The notes under the pieces are model-generated. The model made no database searches. It was not told the origin of the DNA and worked only from the letters and a program-made list of their open reading frames with translations. 64,000 nucleotides of DNA, taken from NCBI RefSeq assembly GCF_004214815.1, contig NZ_CP035926.1, forward strand, positions 744,001-808,000, written 5' to 3'. The stretch comes from Aliarcobacter thereius LMG 24486. Its GTDB lineage: Bacteria > Campylobacterota > Campylobacteria > Campylobacterales > Arcobacteraceae. A program made the translations under genes and the position numbers. Below are positions 46,906 to 56,362 of this stretch, piece after piece; the stretch's first letter is position 1, and each line of letters opens with the position of its first letter.

Positions 46906-46945
46906 ATTGTTGCTTGTATTGTATTGGAATAATTATTGTATTAAT

Positions 46946-46960
46946 TGCAACTAAGTTGCA
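46946..46960. promoter_or_regulatory. First TGCAAC-N3-GTTGCA palindrome upstream of the TonB receptor
   Basis: TGCAAC-TAA-GTTGCA has perfect 6-bp arms. The same core recurs 48 bp downstream with longer arms. Two copies in one short control region suggest sites for a single dimeric regulator that I cannot name. Confidence 0.6.
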
Positions 46961-46965
46961 TTAAA

Positions 46966-46984
46966 GATAATGATTATTATAATT
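46966..46984. promoter_or_regulatory. Fur-box-like site
   Basis: GATAATGATTATTATAATT matches the 19-bp Fur consensus at 15 positions by my count. It lies 46 bases before the TonB receptor start. Iron control of the receptor is likely, and the site also contains -10-like sequence (TATTAT, TATAAT). Confidence 0.6.
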
Positions 46985-46989
46985 TCAAC

Positions 46990-47010
46990 AAATGCAACTA
47001 GGTTGCATTT
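46990..47010. promoter_or_regulatory. Second TGCAAC-N3-GTTGCA palindrome, 9-bp arms
   Basis: The arms AAATGCAAC (46990-46998) and GTTGCATTT (47002-47010) are perfect around a central TAG. It lies between the Fur-like box and the AAGGAG ribosome site, so binding here would block transcription. Confidence 0.6.
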
Positions 47011-47029
47011 AAATATATAAGGAGAAAAA

Positions 47030-49128
47030 ATGGATATAAAGTTGGCAATAAGTGTTGCTATCTTATTTTTTGGGAATCTATTAAGTGCAGAAGAGATTAC
47101 AAAATTGGATGAAATAAATGTAATGGAGAAACTTGAAGTTGAATCTCAATTAGGAAAAGAGCTAACAGTTGGTTCAAAACTTGGATTAACTATCAAAGAA
47201 ACACCTGCAAGTGTAGAAGTAATATCATCTAAATCTATGGAAGAAAGAGGGGATAGTACAGTTATACAAGCTGTTTCAAAGGCAGTTGGAATACAAGGAG
47301 GAGAGTCTGGACATGGTTCTAGTGGTAATATGCATCAAGAGGATTTGTTGGTTATCCTGGGCTTACTTTTTTAAATGATGGTATAAAAACAAATAGTTCG
47401 GTATTTTTAAATAGAGGACTTGATATTGCAAACTTAGACAGAATAGAGATTATAAAAGGAGTTAGTTCTATTTTAAATGGAGAAAGTAGTATTGGAGGAA
47501 GTGTAAATTTAATTACAAAAAAACCAAGCTTTATAGAAGAAGATACGGAGTTTGGTTTAAATATTGGAACTTATGATAATTATAGATTTAAACTTGGTGT
47601 TGGTCAAATTGCAATTGAAGACAAATTGGCATATAGATTAGATGTAAGTAGTAGAAAAAAAGCTTCAAATATTGAAGGTGAAAAAAGAGACATAGATTCA
47701 ATTAGCACTTCAATACTTTATAAAATAAATGATGATTTATTAACTACTATTTCATTTGATAGAGTAGTTGATGATGGCAAAAATGTATATATAGGTACAC
47801 CTTTAATTGATGGTAAATTAGATAAGAGAGTAAGAAAAGTAAATTATAATGTATATGAAGATAATTTGGATAAAGGAGATAGTACTAATATAAAATATGA
47901 GTTGGAGTATTTTCCTACAACAAATTTAGAAATAAAAAATTTACTATATTATCAAAATCATAAAGCAGAAGCTATAAGACCATATAGAGCTGTTCAAGTT
48001 GGAAATAATGTTCAAATAAATGGTACTGATTTACTTGATACTCAAAAAGTCTTAGGAAATAGATTTGATGTTTTAAATAAAGCTAAGCTTTTTGGATTTG
48101 AGAATAGATTTTTAGTAGGATTTGATATTTCAACTATAAATTCTAAAAGAGATATGACAAGTAGCTGGGCAACAAGTAATTATCTTATAGATATCTATAA
48201 TCCAAATAAGGTTATATTTGGAGATACAGGCGGTATTTATAGAACAAAAAATATCGAAGCAGATATAAATCAATATGCTATTTATTTAGAAGATCAGTTT
48301 AGTATAAGTGATAAGTTAAAACTTGTAGCTGGATTAAGACACGATACTATTGATGTAAAATGGAATTATTTTCAAGAGAATCAAAAAAAAGATAGAACTT
48401 ATAATGAGTTTTCATATAGAACTGCTTTAGTTTATGATTTGACTTCTTCAACAACTTTATATGCTACTTATTCAGAATCATTTGAAAATGGTGGTAGTGG
48501 TTTAGCTAATTTGAATTCAAAATATACAGATTTAGATTTAACAGAAGCAAAGCAGTATGAAGTTGGTATAAAATCATCATTTCTTGAAAATAAGGCAGAA
48601 TTAGCTTTAAGTGCATATAAAATAGAGAAAAATAATATGTATGTAGTTGACCCAAATAATGCAAATAATACATTACCTGTTGGTAAAATGTCATCAAAAG
48701 GTTTTGAACTAAGTTTTGGATTTAATCCTATTGAAGAATTGAAAATAGATGCAAATTTAGCATATACAGATGCAAAATATGATGAATTTATTGATGGAAC
48801 AAATAATCTTACTGGAAAAACTCCTAACTCAGTACCAAAATATATAGCAAATTTAGGAATTAGATATATGCCTATTTCAAATTTAGGTATTGGAACATGG
48901 CTTAGATATGTTGATTCAATTTATGCAGATGATAAAAATAGTATAAAACTTCCTTCATATACTGTTGCTGATTTAACTTTAGATTATACATATAATAAAA
49001 ATACAAGATTTAACTTTATTGTAAAAAATATTACTAATGAACTATATGCAACAAGTAGTAAAAATAGAGCAGAAGTATTTTTAGGTGATGCTAGAAGTTT
49101 TGAATTTGGTGTAAATTATAAATTTTAA
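47030..49128 (+). pseudogene. TonB-dependent outer-membrane receptor, frameshifted
   Basis: Two frames join into one receptor of about 699 residues. The first (47030-47374) has a strong AAGGAG site, a signal peptide, and the plug start (TVGSKLGLTIKETPASVEVISSKSM). One base is missing near 47335 (CATCAAGAGGATTT). In the other frame the plug continues RGFVGYPGLTFLNDGIKT through IEIIKGVSSILNGESSIGGSVNLITKKP and the barrel to GDARSFEFGVNYKF at 49128. The plug style is that of siderophore receptors. The single frameshift in an otherwise intact gene means a very recent lesion or a sequencing error. No homopolymer explains phase variation. It should import an iron or other metal complex. Confidence 0.85.
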
Positions 49129-49144
49129 AATAAAAGGATAATAA

Positions 49145-49903
49145 ATGATTAAAAAATTAAGTTTAGTATTAGTGGCAAGTACAGTTTTAGTAGTAAAAAG
49201 TTTTGCTCATGATTTTTGGGTTGATGGATACAATAGTTCAACATTTAAAGCAATTTTAGGATACGGGCATGAATTTCCATATCCAGAAAAAATATCAAAA
49301 GATAAATTAAATAATTTTGAAGCTTTAGTTTTAATAGATAAAAATATGAAATCTAATACTTTAAAACAATCTGGTGAAAATTATCAATATGTTTATAACA
49401 AAGCATTAGATGATGGAACATATATTTTAAAAGGAACATATAAACCAACTTTTTGGACAAAAACAAAAGATAATAAATGGCATATGGGGAAAACAAAAAA
49501 AGATTTAGAAAACTCTCAATATTGTGAAGAGTATTCAAGTTTTGCAAAAAATATTATAAATATTGGAGATGATAATAGTGAAATTTCAACAAATATAATA
49601 GGTCAAAAATTAGAAATATTACTTTTAGAAAATCCATCTACTTTTAAAGTAGGTACTCCTTTTAAAGTAAAAGTTTTACTTGATGGAAAACCAGCTAAGA
49701 AAATAGATGTAAAAGGTACTTTTGATGGTTTTGGAGAAAATAAATTTGCTTTTTATGGAACAACTGATTTAAAAGGAGAGATTGAAATTACTGCTTTAAA
49801 ATCTGGAAAATGGATTTTGATGGTAAAAAATAAAGAGCTATATAAAAATGATAGTTGTGATGAAGTAGTTTACTCTTCTAGTTTGACTTTTATAATAAAA
49901 TAA
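49145..49903 (+). CDS. DUF4198 periplasmic protein, likely metal uptake accessory
   Basis: A 252-residue exported protein (signal peptide to about Ala21; mature start HDFWVDG). This opening and the C-terminal carboxypeptidase-regulatory-like beta domain (FKVGTPFKVKVLLDGKPAKKIDVKGTF...GEIEITALKSGKWILMVK) are typical of DUF4198, often found beside TonB receptors and nickel/cobalt transporters. Two Cys are in the mature part. It follows the receptor gene by 16 bases with an AAGGA site, so it is under the same control region. The metal is inferred from context only. Confidence 0.8.
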   Translation: MIKKLSLVLVASTVLVVKSFAHDFWVDGYNSSTFKAILGYGHEFPYPEKISKDKLNNFEALVLIDKNMKSNTLKQSGENYQYVYNKALDDGTYILKGTYKPTFWTKTKDNKWHMGKTKKDLENSQYCEEYSSFAKNIINIGDDNSEISTNIIGQKLEILLLENPSTFKVGTPFKVKVLLDGKPAKKIDVKGTFDGFGENKFAFYGTTDLKGEIEITALKSGKWILMVKNKELYKNDSCDEVVYSSSLTFIIK

Positions 49904-49910
49904 ATAACTT

Positions 49911-49935
49911 ATCTAGCAAAAATATTTTGCTAGAT
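49911..49935. terminator. Hairpin between DUF4198 and Nramp-like genes
   Basis: The arms ATCTAGCAAAA (49911-49921) and TTTTGCTAGAT (49925-49935) pair perfectly over 11 bp. It lies between two convergent genes and probably acts in both directions, although no strong T-run follows. Confidence 0.65.
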
Positions 49936-49943
49936 AGTATAAA

Positions 49944-51203
49944 TTAAATACCTAAAATAGATGGAAACCATCTATAAATAATAAATAAAATCAAAAATCC
50001 AAATAAAAACAATAGACCTAAAATAGATAATATATTTATGAATTTACCAGTTTGAAGCTCTTTTGGAAGTTTTGTGCTTCTTACAAGTTTATAATTTAGA
50101 AATGCAAAAATTGGTGTTGTTGAAAATGATAATATCATTGCAAAATCTAGCATAGCTCTCATAGAACTTGTAAAGAAGAATATTATTAAACAACCAATAA
50201 TACTAATAAATAGTGTCCAAATAGCAACACTTTTATTACTAGCAGATTTTTTACTTTTTATTAAAGAGAAAGCTTCAGCAACTGCTCTTCCATATCCATC
50301 AATAACAGTTATTGAAGTTCCAAACATACAAGCAAAAGCAATAAATGCTATTAAAAGTCTTGACCAATCACCAATAACACTTGTGTACATAGTTACAAGT
50401 TGATGAGAAAATGCTATTCCATCTTTAAACTCATAAGCACTACCATGTAAAACTAATGTACCAAGAGCCAAAAAGAATATTGCTAAAATAGCAGTTCCTA
50501 TAAATCCAACATTAAAATCCAAAATAGCATTTTTTGAGTTTATATTTGTCTCTTTTATCTGATTTTTTAACCAAATAGAGCTAATACTTGATATCTCAAT
50601 AGGTGCTGGCATCCAACCAGTTAGAATAACAATAAATCCTAAACTAGCAAGTGTCCAAGGAGATGGAGATATAAAATCATCAACTATATTTGAATTTGCT
50701 TCTTGAACAACAGCCATTGAAACAGCAATTATTGTTGCTAAACTCAAAGAGATCATAATTATTTTTGAAACATTATTTAAAAGATTATATTTTCCTGCAA
50801 TTAAAATTAATAGACAAGCAACAATTATTATTAAACTTAAAAGCTTTATAGTTAATTGTATAGGAATAAAATATCCAAGTAAACTTGCAGCAAACATAGA
50901 AACAGCTGCTGTATTTACAACAGCAGCAATTACAGCTAAAACGGTAAATAACCATAACCAAGCATTTCCTAAAGAAGCATAACCTTCAATTAAACTCTTT
51001 TTTGTAGCCATTGTATATTGAACATTTGCCAAAAAGAATGGATATTTTAAGAAATTTACAGCAAGTATAAATATTGCTAAACTCCAACCAAATAAAGCTC
51101 CTGCTTGAGTTGAAGCTACTAAATGTGAACCACCAATTGCAGCAGTTGCCATCAAAATTCCAGGTCCAAATATTTTATAAGTATTTTTTATACGATTAAT
51201 CAT
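49944..51203 (-). CDS. Divergent Nramp-family (SLC11-like) transporter
   Basis: A 419-residue inner-membrane protein with about 11 membrane segments. The start GPGILMATAAIGGSHLVASTQAGALFGW is the Nramp TM1 region, but the metal-binding DPGN is replaced by GGSH. The TM6 motif, normally MPHN, reads GWMPAPIEISS. Both metal-site halves are therefore altered, and the substrate may not be Mn2+ or Fe2+. The gene overlaps the response-regulator gene by 8 bases and closes the operon of binding protein, kinase and regulator, so it is probably the output of that signalling system. Confidence 0.8.
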   Translation of the reverse strand: MINRIKNTYKIFGPGILMATAAIGGSHLVASTQAGALFGWSLAIFILAVNFLKYPFFLANVQYTMATKKSLIEGYASLGNAWLWLFTVLAVIAAVVNTAAVSMFAASLLGYFIPIQLTIKLLSLIIIVACLLILIAGKYNLLNNVSKIIMISLSLATIIAVSMAVVQEANSNIVDDFISPSPWTLASLGFIVILTGWMPAPIEISSISSIWLKNQIKETNINSKNAILDFNVGFIGTAILAIFFLALGTLVLHGSAYEFKDGIAFSHQLVTMYTSVIGDWSRLLIAFIAFACMFGTSITVIDGYGRAVAEAFSLIKSKKSASNKSVAIWTLFISIIGCLIIFFFTSSMRAMLDFAMILSFSTTPIFAFLNYKLVRSTKLPKELQTGKFINILSILGLLFLFGFLILFIIYRWFPSILGI

Positions 51204-51852
51204 TTAAGCTCTTTTCATCAAATTTATAAGTTTTGTGTGCGATTTTTGTTAATATATTTTTATCTGCTAAATCTTTAAATAGTTTTATTAATGTTGGTTT
51301 TGAGATAGAAAATTGTTCCATGATTTCAGTATATGAAGCACAAAAATGATTATTTTCATCTAAGTTATTAAATATATATTTTACTATTTCAACTTGTTTA
51401 TTATCACAAATTATACCAATTGTTTTTATTATATTTTGGTTTCTTTTTATCTCATCTTCTTGAATCTTTGGAAGAAGTAAATCATGTAAAGTATTTAAAA
51501 GTTCATCAATTTCTATTGGTTTTATAATATAGTTTTCAACTTTTAGTTTAATTGCTTCAAGCAAATAAACCGTATCTGTATGAGCAGTTGTTAATATTGT
51601 AGGTATAAATATGTTTTTATTTTTAAGATATTTTAGAAAATTTATACCATTTTCATTTTTGAGTAGAATATCACTTATTATAACATCAACTTTTTTTTCT
51701 AATACTATTTTCATAGCATCAACACTATTTTGAACAGCATAAATATTATCTACAAAATCTTCTAAAATATCTTTTGTATGTCTTAATAAATCTTCATCAT
51801 CTTCTAAATATAAAATATTAAAATTCTTTAATATCTCTAAATCTCTTTCCAA
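51196..51852 (-). CDS. Two-component response regulator with C-terminal winged helix
   Basis: A 218-residue regulator. The receiver domain has the acidic pocket Asp18-Asp19 (YLEDDED), the phospho-acceptor Asp61 (IISDILLKNENG), Thr near residue 89 and Lys111 (YIIKPIEID). Residues ~140-215 form a winged-helix-like region (YTEIMEQFSISKPTLIKLFKDLADKNILTKIAHKTYKFDE), not the usual OmpR or NarL output. It overlaps the kinase gene by 16 bases and the Nramp-like gene by 8. The likely target is its own operon. Confidence 0.85.
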   Translation of the reverse strand: MERDLEILKNFNILYLEDDEDLLRHTKDILEDFVDNIYAVQNSVDAMKIVLEKKVDVIISDILLKNENGINFLKYLKNKNIFIPTILTTAHTDTVYLLEAIKLKVENYIIKPIEIDELLNTLHDLLLPKIQEDEIKRNQNIIKTIGIICDNKQVEIVKYIFNNLDENNHFCASYTEIMEQFSISKPTLIKLFKDLADKNILTKIAHKTYKFDEKSLND

Positions 51853-53420
51853 CTTTTCTCCTCTTCTATTGGTAGTTTTATTGTAAATGAAGTAAAAATG
51901 TACTCATTTTCTTTATAAAATCGATTAATATTCTTACAAATTATCTTACCTTTTAAATGTTTATCAACAATCATTTTTGACATATAAAGTCCAATTCCTG
52001 TACCTGCACTTTTATATTTTGTAGTAAAATAAGGTTCAAAAATTTTTGGTAAAACTTCTTTTGGAACGCCACCACCATTGTCTAAAATATTGATTATTAG
52101 GTATTTTTTATAAGCTTTTGTAATAATTTTGATTATTCTATCATCTTTATTTTCTAAGCTAGCTAAAGCATCTTTAGAATTTGACAAAATATTTAAAATT
52201 ACATGAGAAAGTTCATTATAATAGCTATACAACTCAATATTTTGTTTTATATTTAACTCAATTTTGATATTTTCTTTATATAAAGAGTATTTTGAAAGTT
52301 CAATAGATTGTAAAATACAATCTTCTATAAAAAATCTTATTTTTTGTCTATTTGGATCAAAAAAGTTTTTAAAATCATCAAGAGTATTTGACATATTTTG
52401 TGCTAAAAGTAGGGCATCTTTTGTTTTTTGTTCTATAAAATCATCTGTTAATTTATTTAATTTTTGTTTTGTTCTAAAACTTTGAATAATCATAGATATA
52501 CTTCCCAAAGGTTGTCTCCATTGGTGTGCAATATTGTTTAACATTTCACCAAGACTTGCCAACCTTGCTTGTTGAAACATAATAATATCTTTTTTTCTAT
52601 TTTTAGCAACTTCTTGAGATATTTTTAACTCCAAAGAACTGTTTAACTCTTTTAACTCTTTTGTTTTATCTTCAACAATTTTTTCTTGAACAGTATTAAC
52701 ATTTTTAAAATGCCTTGTAATAAAAAATGATAATAAAATTGTAAAAAATAGAACTAAAAATATAGATATAAATGAAAATATCAAAATAGTATTAAATATT
52801 TTATCTGTATCTCTTTTTTCATTTATTGCTAAAATTAAATCATAATTAATTAAACTTGATAAAAAAATATCTATCTCATTTATATCAAAATTGATATTTT
52901 TGAAATAATCTTTATCACTATTTGCTTCAAGCATATCTATTTTCTTAAAAATTGATAGATAAAGATTATCTATATTTACAATTAAACTATTTTTTAGAAT
53001 TTCATTTTTATAATAAGCTTGTTCGCTTATTATAAAATCTTTTATAAAAGTAATTACAAAAAATCTATTTTTATTTCTAAAGCCAATTTTATACTCTGAG
53101 TAGTTTTTTTCTATAATCTCTTTTGCTAAAACTAAAACTTCTAAAGATTGTTCATATTCTAAATCTTTATCTTGAAAATCTTGAAGAGTACTTTGAATAT
53201 TTATTCTAAAAGTATCTTTTATTGTTTCTAATTTACTTAAACTTTTTGTTCTAATATCAAATAAAGTATCAAAATCATCTTTTAAAACAAATAGAGATAA
53301 TTGAGATAAAAATATAATACAAAACATTCCACCTGCAATAATAAATACTAAAAAATTTGCTTTATAACTATATTTTAAACTTGAAAAGTAGTCTAAAAGA
53401 ATATTAAAATATCTTTTCAT
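51837..53420 (-). CDS. Membrane sensor histidine kinase
   Basis: A 527-residue kinase. TM1 covers residues ~22-45, a helical periplasmic sensor runs to about 210, and TM2 covers ~211-233. A coiled coil leads to the phospho-acceptor His299 (MLNNIAHQWRQPLG). The ATPase domain has the N box (HVILNILSNSKDAL), G1 (ILDNGGGVP), F box (FEPYFTTKY) and G2 (GTGIGLYMSK). The periplasmic part is not PAS or Cache by eye. Its ATG abuts the stop of the binding-protein gene, so the binding protein is a likely sensory partner. Confidence 0.9.
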   Translation of the reverse strand: MKRYFNILLDYFSSLKYSYKANFLVFIIAGGMFCIIFLSQLSLFVLKDDFDTLFDIRTKSLSKLETIKDTFRINIQSTLQDFQDKDLEYEQSLEVLVLAKEIIEKNYSEYKIGFRNKNRFFVITFIKDFIISEQAYYKNEILKNSLIVNIDNLYLSIFKKIDMLEANSDKDYFKNINFDINEIDIFLSSLINYDLILAINEKRDTDKIFNTILIFSFISIFLVLFFTILLSFFITRHFKNVNTVQEKIVEDKTKELKELNSSLELKISQEVAKNRKKDIIMFQQARLASLGEMLNNIAHQWRQPLGSISMIIQSFRTKQKLNKLTDDFIEQKTKDALLLAQNMSNTLDDFKNFFDPNRQKIRFFIEDCILQSIELSKYSLYKENIKIELNIKQNIELYSYYNELSHVILNILSNSKDALASLENKDDRIIKIITKAYKKYLIINILDNGGGVPKEVLPKIFEPYFTTKYKSAGTGIGLYMSKMIVDKHLKGKIICKNINRFYKENEYIFTSFTIKLPIEEEKSWKEI

Positions 53421-54530
53421 TTAATTAATTTCAATAAAATTATTATCTAAATACTTGAAAAGATATACTTTCTTTTCTAAACCATTGCAATCTCTGTTTT
53501 TTAAAGATTTATATATTTTTTTCAATGAAAGATGATTTATATTCTCTTTAATTGCATTTACTAAAGCTTTTGAAGCTAGAAATGCTTCAAAAGATAAGAA
53601 ACTTAACTCTTTATTTATAGCATAATTTTTTATTATATTTTGATACTCTTTTGCTAGTTCAATATTCTCATCTAAATAGTTTGGAACAACTTGAGAGAAA
53701 ATTAGATTTGAAGTATCAATATCTTTATCTTTTAACTCTTTTACTATTGAATTAGCGTCACTAAAAGAGATATTACAAAATATTGTATCTTTAAATTCTT
53801 CACTATTTTTTGCTTTTTGTATAAATAGAGCATTTGCTTTGTATGAACCTATTAAAAAAACTGTTTGAGGTCTTTCTTCTTTTATCTTATTAAATGCTAA
53901 ATTTATTGCTAAAGTATTTCTGGTGTATGTACCAAAGCTAGATGGATTTAATTTATTCTTATTTAAAGCTTTTAAAAATGATATATAACCTTCTTCTCCA
54001 TACTCATCATTTTGATAAAAAATAGCAATATTTTGATGCTTTTTTTCTTTTACAATATAATTAACTAAACTATTTATCTCATCTTCATATGAAGTTCTAA
54101 AATTTAAAATTGTAGAAAAATTATTATCTCTTAAAAATGATGCACCAGAAAATGGAGCAAATAAAAATGAATTATTTTCATTTATTATTGGAATTGCTCT
54201 TTTAACAGTTGGAGTACCAACCATTGCAAAAAGAAGAAATGTATCAGGATTTGAAAGAAGTAAAGAGATATTCTCTTCTGTTAAATCAGGTTCATATTTA
54301 TCATCTAAAGTTACAAATTCTAATTTTCTATTATTTAATAAATTATTTTGATTTATATAAGAAAAGTAGGCATCAATACTATTTTTTGCTCCTTCTCCCC
54401 AAGGTTTCATAATACCACTTAAAGGCATTGAAGATGAAATAACAATACTCTCATTTGTATATCTATTTTGAGATAAGTAGATAAATAGTATAAATAAAAT
54501 AAAAATTGATATTATAGATTTTTTTAGCAT
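53421..54530 (-). CDS. Membrane-anchored LIV-type periplasmic binding protein
   Basis: A 369-residue type-I periplasmic binding protein. One N-terminal hydrophobic anchor (residues ~5-20) has no lipobox, so it should stay tethered to the inner membrane. The fold is recognisable: IVISSSMPLSGIMKPWGEGAKNSIDAYFSYIN, then AMVGTPTVKRAIPIINENNSFLFAPFSGASFLRD and IAIFYQNDEYGEEGY. Relatives bind branched-chain amino acids, amides or urea. No ABC permease or ATPase genes are nearby; the operon continues with a kinase, so sensing rather than transport is the likely job. Confidence 0.85.
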   Translation of the reverse strand: MLKKSIISIFILFILFIYLSQNRYTNESIVISSSMPLSGIMKPWGEGAKNSIDAYFSYINQNNLLNNRKLEFVTLDDKYEPDLTEENISLLLSNPDTFLLFAMVGTPTVKRAIPIINENNSFLFAPFSGASFLRDNNFSTILNFRTSYEDEINSLVNYIVKEKKHQNIAIFYQNDEYGEEGYISFLKALNKNKLNPSSFGTYTRNTLAINLAFNKIKEERPQTVFLIGSYKANALFIQKAKNSEEFKDTIFCNISFSDANSIVKELKDKDIDTSNLIFSQVVPNYLDENIELAKEYQNIIKNYAINKELSFLSFEAFLASKALVNAIKENINHLSLKKIYKSLKNRDCNGLEKKVYLFKYLDNNFIEIN

Positions 54531-54682
54531 TTGAAATATTACTCAAATAGCTATTAAAATAAAATAGTGTAAAAACGAGACATTATAGTATGAGAATTTT
54601 AGATATTAAGTTTCAATTAATCTTATTGTATATAAAATATGGTAAAATATTTTTTACTAAAGACAAATTAAGGGCATAGTTT

Positions 54683-56362
54683 ATGCAAGAATATATATAT
54701 TTTAATAAAGCTGGGTTGGATTTCCCATTGAGTGAAAAAATCCAAGTTGCTACAACTCTTGAGGAATTAAAAGATAATAATTTTCTAATTTCAAATACTA
54801 ATGAAGTTAAAAGCGAAGCTATCGCAAATGAGATAGATTTTTATATTAAAAATTCAAAAGATAATTTATCTTCAAAAATTGAAAATGTACTAAAACTTTA
54901 TGAAATAAATGCTACAAAATTTGATTTTGCACAAGATTTAGATCAAAGTATAAATATTTCAAACTCACTTATGATTGTTTATGACAATTTAGAAGATTTT
55001 AAAGATTTTACAAAAGATATAAATGCGAATGAATTTGATTTATATAAAGTTGAATCAAAACTTATAAAAAAGATTAAAAATAGTGTTGGAAATTTTGATG
55101 TTATTGTTGATGCTGGAGATAAAGATATAGTTTTAAAAGTATCTCAAATAGTTTGGTTTGATGAAAAATTAGATAAAAAAAGAGCAGGAATTTATGATCC
55201 AAACATCTCTAGTATAGAAGAAACTCTAAAAACTATTAGAAAAAATCTAAATGGGTATAATTTTAGAAAAACTATATTATATGATAAATCAATTTGTCAA
55301 TATCATGAAAGAAAAGATGAGATATGTTCTAAATGTGTTGAAGTTTGCCCAACAAATACTATAACAAAAGATGAAGATAATAGAAGATTAGTTTTTGATT
55401 TAGTAAATTGTATTACATGTGGAGAGTGTGTAAGTGCCTGTCCAAGTGGTTCATTAAATAGTGGAGCTTTTACAAAAGATAGTTTATATGAGCTTTCATC
55501 ATTTTATAAAAATACAAAACCTCTTATAATATCTTCAAAATCAGATATTAAGAATCTAAATATAGATATAAAAGAGGGAGTTTTACCACTTTGTATAGTT
55601 GGTGATATTTTTGATGAATCAGTTTTTTTAACATACCTTCAAATAAGCTCTTCTCAAATAGTATATTTTTCAAATGATATATCAAAAGGTACAAAAGAGA
55701 GTATAGAGATTGTAAATGATATTTATATGAAAAAATATGGAAAACTTGCTGTTTATTTGGTTTCAAATGAAAAAGAGTTAAAAGAAGCATTGGAAAAACA
55801 AGAATTTATAGAAAACTCTTATTATAATTTTAATCAAAGTGGAATGAGAAAAAGAGAGATTTTCTCTCAAAGATTACAAAAACTTGTTGCAAATGATGAT
55901 TTAGGTATTGTTAAAACAGGAGAAAATATTCATTATGGAAGAGTTCTTGTAAACGAATCAAATTGTACATTATGTTTGTCATGTGTTGGAGCATGTAATG
56001 TTGATGCACTTTTTGCAAATGAAGCTGATTTTTCTCTTAGAATAAATCCTAGTTTATGTACAGCATGTGGATATTGTGAAATAGTATGTCCTGAAAATGA
56101 CTGTTTAACTATAAAACAAGATGAAATTGAGTTAAATCCAAATTGGTTTAAAGAGACAATTTTAGCTCAAGATAAGCTATTTGCATGTCTTGAGTGTGGT
56201 AAAGAGTTTGCAACAACAAAAGCTATTGAGAAAATAGCTCTTATGATGGAACCAATTTTTAAAACACAAAGTGCTGCAAAAGTGAGAAGTTTGTATTGCT
56301 GTGCTGATTGTAAGCCGAAAATTATGATAAAAGAGGAGATGAGTAAAAATGCAAAATATTGA
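54683..56362 (+). CDS. Polyferredoxin-like 4Fe-4S protein of the formate dehydrogenase operon
   Basis: A 559-residue cytosolic iron-sulfur protein. Cys clusters fall in two groups: residues ~210-255 (CSKCVEVCPTN, CITCGECVSACPSG) and ~430-475 (CTLCLSCVGACN, CTACGYCEIVCPEND), giving four likely [4Fe-4S] sites. A C-terminal zinc-ribbon-like pair (CLECGKEF...YCCADCK) ends it. There is no Tat or Sec signal. It overlaps the TorD-like gene by 14 bases and heads the fdh operon. It may supply electrons or assist cofactor assembly; the exact role in Campylobacterota is not known to me. Confidence 0.8.
   Translation: MQEYIYFNKAGLDFPLSEKIQVATTLEELKDNNFLISNTNEVKSEAIANEIDFYIKNSKDNLSSKIENVLKLYEINATKFDFAQDLDQSINISNSLMIVYDNLEDFKDFTKDINANEFDLYKVESKLIKKIKNSVGNFDVIVDAGDKDIVLKVSQIVWFDEKLDKKRAGIYDPNISSIEETLKTIRKNLNGYNFRKTILYDKSICQYHERKDEICSKCVEVCPTNTITKDEDNRRLVFDLVNCITCGECVSACPSGSLNSGAFTKDSLYELSSFYKNTKPLIISSKSDIKNLNIDIKEGVLPLCIVGDIFDESVFLTYLQISSSQIVYFSNDISKGTKESIEIVNDIYMKKYGKLAVYLVSNEKELKEALEKQEFIENSYYNFNQSGMRKREIFSQRLQKLVANDDLGIVKTGENIHYGRVLVNESNCTLCLSCVGACNVDALFANEADFSLRINPSLCTACGYCEIVCPENDCLTIKQDEIELNPNWFKETILAQDKLFACLECGKEFATTKAIEKIALMMEPIFKTQSAAKVRSLYCCADCKPKIMIKEEMSKNAKY

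Noticed and set aside
47325-47345. Phase-variable or programmed frameshift in the TonB receptor
   Set aside because: There is no homopolymer, short tandem repeat or slippery heptamer at the break.
47030-47374. A separate short gene in front of the TonB receptor
   Set aside because: Its protein is the signal peptide and start of the plug domain; the rest of the plug continues directly in the next frame, so this is one frameshifted gene.
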